Of a DNA stretch of 64,000 nt, positions 24,908-33,836 are shown piece by piece (within the stretch, counting starts at the first letter, position 1; the number at the start of each line of letters is the position of its first letter). Where the stretch lies: NCBI GenBank assembly GCA_030490835.1, contig CM059972.1:53425563-53489562 (forward strand). The letters are read 5' to 3'. The notes below the pieces were generated by a model that worked only from the letters and a program-made list of their open reading frames with translations, had not been told where the DNA came from and did no database searches. Source of the stretch: Annona cherimola. Taxonomy: Eukaryota; Streptophyta; Magnoliopsida; Magnoliales; Annonaceae. Made by a program: the position numbers and the translations under genes.

Positions 24908-25716
24908 AAGTCGATCCCCAAGTCGACTTGGACTTCGACTTAGAGTGAAGTCGATCCCAAAGTCGACTTAACTATCGACTTGAGAAAGAACCTCAAAGGC
25001 AAAACCAACGTACAGGTGAAGTCGCATCCCAAGTCGACTCCACATGCGACTTGAGAAGCCAAGTCGCAAACGAAGTCGACCTCGCTATCGACTTCAAACA
25101 TGGAAAACTGTCTAGAGTTGAATTTCGAGGAACAAAGCTGCCCAAGTCGCAGGCCAAGTCGACTCCAGGTGCGACTTGGGTGAAGTCGCAGACAAAGTCG
25201 ACTTCATCCGCGACTTGAGAAGTTCAGACTTCAAAGATACAGTTTCAAAGCCTATTCAAGGAATCCCTCACTCAAGATCAAAGCAAAGCTTCAAGATCAA
25301 GATCAAATCAAGTCTATCAAGTCTTAAAGACAAACTGAGTCAAATGCAAAGCAAGGTACATGATTCAAAACTCAGGCTCTCCTAAGAATCATCAAGGAAA
25401 CAAGCCAAGCAAGAGGAAGATCAAATGAAGAACAAAGCGTATTTTGCAAAGACCAAGTCAAGTCGCAACCCAAGTCGACTCCATGATCGACTTGAGTTGA
25501 AGTCGGAAGCCAAAGTCGACTCAGACTCAGACTTGGAACCTGACAAGGTGAAGTCGCACCCGAAGTCGACTTCACCTGTGACTTAGGTCAAGTTGATGTC
25601 CAAGTCGACCCTGACTGAAACTTGAAGCTGCGACGGAAAAGCGAAGTCGCACCCGAAGTCGACTCCATCTGCGACTTAGGCGAAGTCGCATCCAAAGTCG
25701 ACTCCACATGCGACTT
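24908..25716. repeat. Array of twelve 34-bp dyad modules (GTCGAC centre)
   Basis: Each module reads AAGTCGCA (or AAGTCGAT), four variable bases, AAGTCGACTC, four variable bases, then TGCGACTT (or ATCGACTT). Outer arms and core are all symmetric about the centre of GTCGAC. Eleven of the twelve modules are exactly 34 bp and one is 35. Modules often come in pairs a few bases apart, with unrelated A-rich sequence between groups (25217-25459). The same array occurs in the 3' LTR (33967-34775) and in LTRs A, B, C and E. The array sits in the U3 part of the LTR, upstream of the TATA box. Confidence 0.92.
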
Positions 25717-25741
25717 GGGTCGCAACGGTCGAAATTTATTC

Positions 25742-25810
25742 GAACGTTGGCGCATTAAATGCGCACCACCTACCCTCTAACGTTCAGATTCCCTCCAAAA
25801 TTATAAATAG
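25742..25810 (+). promoter_or_regulatory. LTR promoter of D: double dyad plus TATA box
   Basis: GAACGTT (25742-25748) and AACGTTC (25779-25785) form outer arms. Within them, GGCGCATTAAATGCGC is a second dyad. TATAAATAG follows at 25802-25810. The arrangement is kept in every LTR of the family here, including reverse copy E, which supports a promoter role. What binds it cannot be read from the sequence. Confidence 0.7.
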
Positions 25811-26436
25811 CATTCATGGTGGACGAGGGAAGTAGCTGAAAATCATTAAGAGTGCATAACTACCATCTACAAGAGCTTTAAAGAGATCAAGCTAATCAAA
25901 GAGGAAGAACTTTGCTTCAAACTGCAAGAGCTCAACTACTGATCATACAAAGCCACTTCAACAAGTTCTTCTCTGCGCCAAAATGCTTCTACACATCTGT
26001 AAAGTGTAGTTTTCTTACTGTTTCTGTTGTATGTGTTAAACTTGATTTAGTTTGAGGAACTAAGATCAAGTGTAAGCAAAGTAGTGTGTGATTGGAGTGT
26101 GACTCATCACCTACTTGTGCTGTGTTTTGTTGATGCCACCTAGAGCTGAAATCTAGAAGAGAGCAGTGGCTCTAATTGTATTAAGAGAATACAATAGTGG
26201 AACCCAAGTCACAAAGAGTGTGAGCTTGGAAGAGTGGAGTAGGGAGGTTGCCCGAACCACTATAAAAATCCTGTGTGCTTGATTTATACTTCTGCTATTT
26301 ACATTGCTTTCCATTTCATTTCTCCATTAAGGGGACTGGATTAATCCGGGGATAAGCTTCTGTTTAAGATATAATTTTTAAATACCCAATTCACCCCTCC
26401 CCTCTTGGGTTTTGCCATCAACTCGGGACCAACAAG

Positions 26437-26448
26437 TGGTATCAGAGC
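26437..26448 (+). promoter_or_regulatory. Primer-binding site of element D
   Basis: TGGTATCAGAGC, complementary to the 3' end of initiator methionine tRNA, begins two bases after the 5' LTR. Confidence 0.92.
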
Positions 26449-26482
26449 AGATCTTTGAGTTTACCAAAGAGATCTTATAAAT

Positions 26483-28285
26483 ATGGCATCCCAATCTACT
26501 TCCGTTCCCGCATTTGTTGAAGGTCAATCCTTTACAAGGCCACCGTTGTTTGATGGGAGCAATTTTGGATATTGGAAGCTTCGTATGAAGCAACTCATCA
26601 TGGCTACCGACATGGACTCTTGGATTGCTATCCAAGATGGAGTAACCTTGCCTACTGATGAAAGAGCTTCCAAATGGACCGATGAGGAAGTAAGAATTGT
26701 TAAGAGCAACGCCAAAGCTATGAACTCTTTATTTTGTGCTCTTACTGCTTCTGAATATGATAGAGTATCCTCTTGCTTAACCGCCAAAGAGATATGGGAT
26801 ACGCTAACCTCTATCTATGAAGGAATTTCTCAAGTCCAAGGGACGAGAAGAAATATTTTGATTGGAGAACTGGAAAACTTTAGAATGCTAGAAAGAGAAA
26901 ATATCTCTGAAATGTTTGCTAGATTCTCTAAAATTACTAATGCTCTAAAAGGTCTCGGAAAGGCTATATCTGAATCTGAGCAGGTCATGAAGATCTTAAG
27001 AGCTCTACCCGAATCATGGACTCCAAAGATCACTGCAATAGAAGAAGCCAAGGACCTTAACACTCTAAAGCTTGAAGACTTAATTAGCTCACTCATGTCA
27101 CATGAGCTAATCAAGAGAATAAATGAAGATCAACACAGGGGCAAAAGAGCAATTGCTTTGAAAGCCGCACAAGACACAGATGACTCCTCTTCTTCTCAAA
27201 ACGACGACGAAATCGCCCTACTCACAAAACGTTTCAGAAAATTTGTGAGGAAAGGCAAAAATTTCAGAAGCTTCAAGGATAGAACTCCCAAAGAAAAGAA
27301 GAAAGAATCAACCAAATGCTACCGATGCAGCGGTTCGGGACATATGCAAGCTCAATGTCCAACTCCCGAAGAAAGCAAAGCAAAAGAACAAAGAAAGGAT
27401 CGAGAGGACAACAAAAGATTCCAAAGATACAAAGGAAGAGGCATATACATGAATGATGAGGAATCTACAACAAGTAGCCCCTCAACCGATCAAATCGAGG
27501 CGGAAGAATGTGCAAGAATCTGCTGCATGGCACAAATCGAGCAAGACGAACAAACTACCTCAACAAAATGCACAAGCAATGAAGAGGTAAGTTCCAAACT
27601 CTCCCATTCTAAATCAAGTTATTCTTCTTTTCAAGATTGCCTCAAATGTACTGAATTAGAAGAACTACAAACTGCATATGATTCATTGTATGAAGAAATG
27701 AAGAAATTAGGAAGAAAGTTTACAATTAAGAAGAAACAATGTGATGCAGTAATAATTGCAAATGGTAAACTTGCAGAGAAATTAGACAAAATAAAAGAAG
27801 AAAATGATATGCTGAAAAAGGAGAACGAATCATTAAATGAATCATTAGCTAAGTTCTCTAATCCAGGAGAAAGTGTTAAAATGTTTCTGAATATGACCTC
27901 CCAAACACATAAAAGAGGTCTTGGATATCATACATTTGAGCAAGGAGAAAGTAGCAAATCAAATGTGCAAATACTTGAGAAATATCAAACTAAAACTGCA
28001 TCTATATACAAGCCACAAAAGAAAAACTTTAAGTGGATTAGAAGACCAACTATTGAACCATTGCATACTTGGAGGCCTACTCCAAGATTACCTATGGCTT
28101 GTAACTTCTGTAATAAACTGGGTCATAAAACTTACAAATGTAATTTTAAGAAATTATATGACCGTGGTGCAAAATTAGTTTGGGTTCCAAGGAACACAAG
28201 ATTTGGGCTTTCCAAGTTAGAACAACAACGATTAATTTATATTACTAACCCAAATGGACCCATAAAATGGGTACCAAGGAGATAA
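26483..28285 (+). CDS. gag: Gag polyprotein of element D (600 aa)
   Basis: Structural protein that would form the virus-like particle in the cytoplasm and bind the element RNA. It starts at the first ATG after the primer-binding site, and the beginning is shared with element C. Residues 20-230 or so resemble the copia UBN2/DUF4219-type capsid region. A basic stretch precedes the first zinc knuckle ([14 protein letters not shown], near residue 280). A Lys/Glu-rich coiled coil follows (about 385-470), then a second knuckle ([14 protein letters not shown], near 545). At 600 aa with two knuckles it fits Sirevirus gag. The stop at 28283-28285 precedes the protease, which lies in another frame. A possible splice donor, GAG|GTAAGT, is at 27587. 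Confidence 0.93.
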   Translation: MASQSTSVPAFVEGQSFTRPPLFDGSNFGYWKLRMKQLIMATDMDSWIAIQDGVTLPTDERASKWTDEEVRIVKSNAKAMNSLFCALTASEYDRVSSCLTAKEIWDTLTSIYEGISQVQGTRRNILIGELENFRMLERENISEMFARFSKITNALKGLGKAISESEQVMKILRALPESWTPKITAIEEAKDLNTLKLEDLISSLMSHELIKRINEDQHRGKRAIALKAAQDTDDSSSSQNDDEIALLTKRFRKFVRKGKNFRSFKDRTPKEKKKESTKCYRCSGSGHMQAQCPTPEESKAKEQRKDREDNKRFQRYKGRGIYMNDEESTTSSPSTDQIEAEECARICCMAQIEQDEQTTSTKCTSNEEVSSKLSHSKSSYSSFQDCLKCTELEELQTAYDSLYEEMKKLGRKFTIKKKQCDAVIIANGKLAEKLDKIKEENDMLKKENESLNESLAKFSNPGESVKMFLNMTSQTHKRGLGYHTFEQGESSKSNVQILEKYQTKTASIYKPQKKNFKWIRRPTIEPLHTWRPTPRLPMACNFCNKLGHKTYKCNFKKLYDRGAKLVWVPRNTRFGLSKLEQQRLIYITNPNGPIKWVPRR

Positions 28286-28308
28286 GATTTACTTGCTTAT
28301 TTTTTCAG
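27587..28308 (+). other. Candidate intron joining gag to pol in element D
   Basis: A consensus donor AG|GTAAGT at 27587 lies after a complete gag codon. The acceptor TTTTTTCAG ends at 28308, directly before the pol frame, also in phase 0. Splicing these would fuse gag residues 1-368 to the protease in frame and drop the coiled coil and second zinc knuckle. A much shorter GT-AG pair (28271-28308, 38 bp) is also in frame but is below usual plant intron size. Element C has the same acceptor but a weaker donor (GTAACT). This is a prediction. Confidence 0.4.
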
Positions 28309-30396
28309 ATATGTTTTAAGGCAAAGGCAAATAATGAATGGTTCATGGATAGCGGTTGCTTAAGGCATATGACTGGTGAAAGAAGCTTATTTCATAAACT
28401 TAAGTCTTGCAATGATGGAATGGTTGCCTTTGGTAATAATGAAAAAGGTAAAATTAAAGGTAAAGGAAATATACATAGTATTTCAAATGCATGCATGGAA
28501 GATGTTTTGTTTGTTGAAGGACTCAAACACAATTTAATGAGCATTAGCCAATTATGTGATAAAGGATACAAAGTTGTGTTTGAATCATCTATATGTAATG
28601 TATTTGATGGAGAGCATATCATGTTTAGTGGTAAAAGACATGGAAATGTATATTTGGTTTCACTTGATGAATTAAATGGTCAATGTCTAATGGTCATTGA
28701 TAATGATCCATGGGTTTGGCATAAAAGGCTTGGACATATAAACATGGGAAACATAAATACCCTATGGAAAAAGAGTTTGGTAGAAGGATTACCAAGATTG
28801 AAATATGACAAGGACAAGATTTGTAAGGCATGTCAATTATCAAAACAACCCAAGATGCCTTTCTCTACCAAAAAGGAAATTTCCACCACCAAGCCACTTG
28901 AATTGCTACACATGGATCTATACGGGCCATCCGACATTCTAACCATTGGTGGAAAGAAATATGTATTTGTCATAGTTGATGATTTTTCAAGATTCACATG
29001 GATAATTCTCTTAGATAGTAAAGATGAAGTCTTCACTATGTTTGCAACTTTTGTAAATTTGGTGCAAAATGAAAAACAAAGTACTATTGTGACCATAAGA
29101 AGCGATCATGGTGGCGAATTCGAAAACAAACGATTCATGGAATTTTGCAATGAAAAAGGAATTCACCACACATTTTCTGCACCAAGAACTCCACAACAAA
29201 ATGGAGTAGTAGAAAGGAAAAATAGAACTATACAAGAGATGGCTAGAACTATGCTAAATGAGAGCAATCTATCCAAGAAATTTTGGGGTGAAGCTGTAAG
29301 TACAGCTTGTCATGTATTGAACCGTGTCACCATTCAAGCAATCTTGAAAAAGACCCCATATGAACTATGGAAAGGAAGAAAACCAAATATTTCTTATTTT
29401 CATGCTTTTGGATGTACATGTTATGTTTTGAACAATGGAAAAACTAACTTGGGAAAGTTAGATGCTAAAAGTGATGAGGCTATATTCCTTGGATATTCAT
29501 CAAATAGCAAAGCATATAGAGTTTTCAATAAACGAAACCAAGTTGTTGAAGAATCCATACACATTGTATTTGATGAAACTAACCAAACTCCGAGAAAGGA
29601 GGATGAACTAAGTGATGCAGATGAGACAAAAGGCAAAGAACAACCAAAGGAACTCGAGCTCAAGCCAGAAAATCTCATGGAGGAAGAGGTAAGTGAAGGT
29701 AATGATTCTTACAAACCTCCAACTGATCTAAAGTTCAAAAATGCCCATCCAATTGAGCAAGTTATTGGAAATGTATATGAAGGAGTGAAAACTAGAAGAT
29801 CAAAACAAAATATTTATGGTCAATATGCCTTTGTATCTAAAATTGAACCAAATACCATTGAACAAGCTCTCAATGATAAAAATTGGGTTATTGCAATGCA
29901 AGAAGAGCTAAACCAATTCGAAAGGAACAATGTATGGCATTTAGTTCCTAGACCAAACAATCACACTATCATTGGTACCAAATGGGTATTTAGGAACAAA
30001 TTAGATGAAAGCGGACTTGTGATTAGAAACAATGCCAGATTAGTAGCTAAAGGGTATTCTCAAGAAGAAGGAATTGATTTTGAAGAATCATATGCACCCG
30101 TGGCTAGATTAGAAGCCATACGTATTCTACTAGCATTCGCTTCTTATATGAATTTCAAATTGTTCCAAATGGATGTAAAAAGCGCATTTTTGAATGGCTA
30201 TTTGAATGAAGAAGTATATGTTGAACAACCCCCTGGTTTTGAAGAAATGAATAAATCAAAGTATGTTTATAAATTGACCAAAGCGCTATATGGATTAAAG
30301 CAAGCTCCAAGAGCTTGGTATGAAAGGTTGAACAAATTTTTGATTGATCATGAGTTTCTAAGAGGGAAAGTAGATACTACTTTGTTCATCAAATAA
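28267..30396 (+). pseudogene. pol: Pol of element D, first part: protease, integrase, RT palm
   Basis: The frame overlaps the end of gag. The protein probably begins effectively at 28309 (ICFKAKANN). In order it shows an aspartic protease ([11 protein letters not shown], where C and most copia have S instead of L), an integrase HHCC zinc-binding region, and an integrase core with D at LLHMDLYG and at RSDHGGEF and E near [10 protein letters not shown]. The linker ending in [10 protein letters not shown] follows, then the RT start ([37 protein letters not shown]). It stops at 30394-30396, just before the YVDD motif, because of a one-base gain in an A run relative to element C. The remaining RT continues in the next frame. 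Apart from this shift the reading is intact. Confidence 0.93.
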
Positions 30397-31372
30397 AAAA
30401 AACAAAGATATTTTAATTGTACAGATTTATGTAGATGACATAATTTTCGGTGCTACTAACGAAAATCTTTGTCAAGAATTTTCTAAGATTATGCAGAGCG
30501 AATTCGAAATGAGCATAATGGGAGAATTAAATTTCTTCCTTGGACTGCAAATTAAGCAACAAAGTGAAGGGATATTCTTGAACCAGTCCAAGTACGTCAA
30601 GGAAATGCTCAAGAAATTTGGATTGCAGAATAGCAAAGGGGCAAACACTCCAATGAGCTCTACAATCAAGATCGACACGGACGAAAACGGTAAAAGTATC
30701 AATCAAAAGTTTTATAGAAGCATGATAGGATCCTTGTTATATTTAACTGCTTCTAGACCCGATATTCTATTCAGTGTTTGTATGTGCTCTAGATTTCAAG
30801 CATGCCCAAAAGAATCACATCTACTTGCTGTAAAAAGAATTTTTAAATATTTGATAAAAACTGCCAATCTTGGACTATGGTATCCAAAGGGGACAACCTT
30901 TGATCTAATCGGGTATTCGGATGCAGATTTTGCCAGATATAAAGTAGATAGAAAGAGCACTAGTGGAACTTGTCAGTTTCTTAGACATATGTTAGTTTCA
31001 TGGTACTTAAGAAAACAAACAAGTGTTGCTCTATCTACTGCAGAAGCCGAATACATAGCCGCCGGTAGTTGTTGTGCCCAATTACTTTGGATGAAACAAC
31101 AATTGAAAGATTATGGTATTGATTATGTTGATATTCCTATTAGATGTGATAATACAAGTGCAATTTGTTTGACTAAAAATCCTGTACTGCATTCAAGAAC
31201 CAAGCATATTGATGTGAGACATCATTTTATTCGTGAACATGTTGAAAATCATGATGTATGTTTAGAATATGTGAAAACTGAGGACCAAATTGCTGATATC
31301 CTTACCAAACCATTAGCCAAAGAATCATTTTATAAAATTAGGAATGATATGGGAATGATAGAGCTAAATTAG
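30395..31372 (+). pseudogene. pol: Pol of element D, second part: RT catalytic loop and RNase H
   Basis: In the frame one base on from the first part, the sequence resumes with [14 protein letters not shown] (RT active site). It continues with the RT thumb and connection ([21 protein letters not shown]) and RNase H. RNase H residues are visible in YSDADF, STAEAEY and CDNTSAICL, followed by the [13 protein letters not shown] stretch. It ends MGMIELN and a stop at 31370-31372, the usual copia pol end. A single frameshift at 30394-30402 separates it from the first part, so this copy probably cannot make full RT. A sequencing error in the A run cannot be excluded. Confidence 0.93.
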
Positions 31373-31409
31373 GAAAATTAAATAAGAAAATTACAAATTG
31401 AAAAATGTC

Positions 31410-31539
31410 AAGTCGATGAGTCAAGTCGACTCCAAGGGCGTCAAGTCGACTCCACTTCAGAAGCAAAGTCGACTCCGCCCCCAGGCGAAGTCGACTCCGA
31501 GGGACCGAAGTCGACTTCACCTAGGGTAAAGTCGAATCC
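31410..31539 (+). repeat. GTCGACTCC motif array between pol and ORF3 of D
   Basis: AAGTCGA(C/T) starts at 31410, 31423, 31443, 31466, 31488, 31508 and 31529, so most spacing is 20-23 bp. The core (AAGTCGACTCC) is the same as in the LTR modules, but the outer AAGTCGCA/TGCGACTT arms are missing. It lies right after the pol stop. Confidence 0.85.
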
Positions 31540-31557
31540 GCGCGTGACCGTCCAGAT

Positions 31558-31945
31558 TCCCGCTCTCCTTCCTTTTTCCTTCTCCTCTCCCTTCTTTCTT
31601 CTTCATTTTCCCTCCAACTTCTCTTTTTCTCTCTCCCTCTCTCCGGCATCACTGTCTCTCTCTCCCTCTGTTTTTATCTCTCAAGCTCTCACTCCCTCTC
31701 TCAGTATCTGTCTCTCTCATTTTTCTCAGTATTCTCTCTCCGTCTCATTTTCTCTCTAATCCCAGCTCATCTCTCACTCCCTCTCATTTTCTCTCTAATC
31801 CTGGCCAACCATCTCTCTCTCTCTCTCTCTCCTCTCCGATTCCGGTTCTCCCTGTCTCCGGCGATTCTTCTTCCCTCCGGCAAAGCCCTCCGTCCGGCGT
31901 TTCTCTTTCACTATCATTCCCTCTCAAATTCCCAAAGCTCTAAAT
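31558..31945 (+). other. Pyrimidine-rich leader of ORF3
   Basis: Almost 400 bp dominated by CT repeats ('tctctctccctct') directly before the ORF3 start. The ORF at 31544-31759 is a by-product of this composition. It could act as a leader or as the polypyrimidine side of a splice acceptor for a subgenomic RNA. No test is possible here. Confidence 0.45.
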
Positions 31946-31963
31946 TTCTAACTCCAAGCTCCA

Positions 31964-33553
31964 ATGGCACCAAAGAAAGCCGTATCAAAACCATACCCCA
32001 AACCGGTTCCCACACAACATTCGTCTCGCACAGAAGAAGAAGTTCCTAGAAGAACTAGGACTCCATCAAAAAGGGCAAGAGAGGAACCATCAACTTCAAC
32101 GGGAAGACGGGTTCGGTTCCAAACTCAATCATCTGATCAAGGTCCGAGGTCGGAAAATCAACAACAAGCCCAAACCTCACAGAGCACACAATCTGGGGCA
32201 AGCAAAAGGGGCACTACGGCTGGGAAAACCCAAGTGTTGAAGATGTCCACTACCTACTTCAAAACCGAGTTTCAGCACAGCCGGTTTTACAAAAGCTTCT
32301 ATGAACGGAAGGTATTTATACCCAAGATTATAGATTTTAAATTCTTGAAAGATTATGGATCCGATATAGAAGATCTATTGGATTTTCAAGGATGGACCAA
32401 ATTGCTAAAGGAGGACGAAAGGGTCTATCCAGATCTTACTCGAATCTTCTATTATTTGTGGGATGAAGAAAAATATGCAACTTTCGTCAAAGGAGTGGAA
32501 ATAAATCTTGGAATTGGGATAACTCCAAGTAAGACTGGAGCAAGGATTGATTTAGGACAAATATTTGGAGTCCCATATGTAGATGAGCCTATTCCAGAAG
32601 ATCTTACAATGGATAAAATGTATAACCAGCTCACCCGGAGCAACAAGTATCATCCGGGAATTAAATTTCTTCGATACATGGATCTCCCACCTAGACTACG
32701 GGTGCTCAGACTTCTTATTGCCCACTGCATCTACCCAAAGGGGGGTGGAAGAAATCAAGTGAACCCACAAGAAGCCGGGATACTATGGAAAGTGGCCAAC
32801 AGAGTCAAGGTGAGCTTACCAAAATTGTTTCTTGAAGCCTTGGCATCTAGAAAGGACAACCCACGAGGAGTCCTCCCTTATGGCACATGGATCACGAAGA
32901 TCCTTGAATTTTACAAAGTAGACATTGAAGGCGAGCCTTTTGAAGTGCTTAAGTCCACCAACGCCATCAACAAAGCACTGATCCAGAGGATGAAAATCAA
33001 TGTTCTTGAACTCAGGCCAGAAGCTCCAGAAGAAGAGCATGAAGATAATGCACAAGCTGAGGGGGAGCAACCTCCCGTGGCATCGCCTGCACAACCTGCA
33101 TCTCCCATGTCGCACGGATCTCATTCTCCTCACGGATCCGTTGCACCCGATAGAGCGCCTCCTACTTCATCACAAGAGGCGACTCTCCAGAGCATAAAGG
33201 AAGAAATCTCAGCTCTACGGGAAGAAATGGGTTACCAAGAAGATCGAATGACGAGTCTTGTGACCGAGGTGTTGACAGCGATCAACGACATGCATTCCCG
33301 ACAGGATCGAATCGATCGGGAATTGCGTACCATCCGATATCATCTCGCCTCAGGCCGTCACAAGAAGCGACCCATGCCTGAACTTGATCCCTTCGAATCG
33401 GGTTCAGTTCATCGCGAGCCTTCTCCCGCACCCGTTTCCTCCTTCTACTCCTCAGCTCATGTCCGTCCCATCAAACAAACTCAGTCTGTCTATCCCATTT
33501 CCCAATTTCAATTCACCAAGTCTTTGGTAATTGAATCATTTTTGATAGATTGA
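31964..33553 (+). CDS. Third ORF of element D (529 aa), env-position protein
   Basis: Intact ORF between pol and the 3' LTR, the place where Sireviruses carry an env-like ORF. Residues 1-95 are basic and Ser/Thr/Gln-rich (nuclear-localisation-like KRAREEP). Residues 100-345 form a compact region (FQHSRFYKSFYERK, FVKGVEINLG, LLIAHCIYPKGGG, LPYGTWITKILEFY) that resembles the plant 'putative transposon protein' domain often found beside retroelements (Pfam Transposase_32 type). This likeness is from memory. A Pro/Ser/His-rich linker follows, then a coiled coil (about 405-470). I see no signal peptide and no convincing membrane segment, which argues against a true envelope protein. The ATG is the first in frame after the CT-rich leader. 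Confidence 0.8.
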   Translation: MAPKKAVSKPYPKPVPTQHSSRTEEEVPRRTRTPSKRAREEPSTSTGRRVRFQTQSSDQGPRSENQQQAQTSQSTQSGASKRGTTAGKTQVLKMSTTYFKTEFQHSRFYKSFYERKVFIPKIIDFKFLKDYGSDIEDLLDFQGWTKLLKEDERVYPDLTRIFYYLWDEEKYATFVKGVEINLGIGITPSKTGARIDLGQIFGVPYVDEPIPEDLTMDKMYNQLTRSNKYHPGIKFLRYMDLPPRLRVLRLLIAHCIYPKGGGRNQVNPQEAGILWKVANRVKVSLPKLFLEALASRKDNPRGVLPYGTWITKILEFYKVDIEGEPFEVLKSTNAINKALIQRMKINVLELRPEAPEEEHEDNAQAEGEQPPVASPAQPASPMSHGSHSPHGSVAPDRAPPTSSQEATLQSIKEEISALREEMGYQEDRMTSLVTEVLTAINDMHSRQDRIDRELRTIRYHLASGRHKKRPMPELDPFESGSVHREPSPAPVSSFYSSAHVRPIKQTQSVYPISQFQFTKSLVIESFLID

Positions 33554-33554
33554 C

Positions 33555-33565
33555 AAAGGGGGAGA
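33555..33565 (+). promoter_or_regulatory. Upstream polypurine tract of D
   Basis: AAAGGGGGAGA immediately after the ORF3 stop, a second copy of the tract that adjoins the 3' LTR. Repeated polypurine tracts are reported for Sireviruses. Confidence 0.65.
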
Positions 33566-33822
33566 TAGAATAGAAATTGAGTAGAATTTTTTGGGTTGGG
33601 TAGTTTGTATCTAGGAGTTTCATTTCTTTTGCTTTACATAGTAAATTGAAAACATGAATGATATGAAACTTGCTTATGATTGAAATGTGCTTATATGAAT
33701 TGAATGATTGCTAAAAATCTGTTTTGAAAGTTATGGAATGATTGCTTATACTCTGTTTTCGAAGACTACTTAAATGCATCCATCTTGAAAGGTATAAGCT
33801 CAATTTAGTTTTGTCAATCATC

Positions 33823-33835
33823 AAAAAGGGGGAGA
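33823..33835 (+). promoter_or_regulatory. Polypurine tract of element D
   Basis: AAAAAGGGGGAGA lies one base before the 3' LTR starts at 33837. It would prime plus-strand DNA synthesis. Confidence 0.9.
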
Positions 33836-33836
33836 T

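Larger units (their letters stand above)
24778..26434 (+). repeat. 5' LTR of element D
   Basis: Starts TGTTGGAAACAATAC and ends GGGACCAACA. It has twelve 34-bp dyad modules (24908-25716), a promoter dyad (25742-25785), and TATAAATAG at 25802-25810, so transcription probably starts near 25835. The conserved downstream block follows. It differs from the 3' LTR at about 18 positions. Confidence 0.95.

Noticed and set aside
24908..25716. Regular short palindromic repeats resembling a CRISPR array or a 34-bp recombinase site such as loxP/FRT
   Set aside because: The array lies in a plant LTR with no cas genes. Spacers are not uniform, and the length match to recombinase sites is coincidental: the arms, core and spacing differ.
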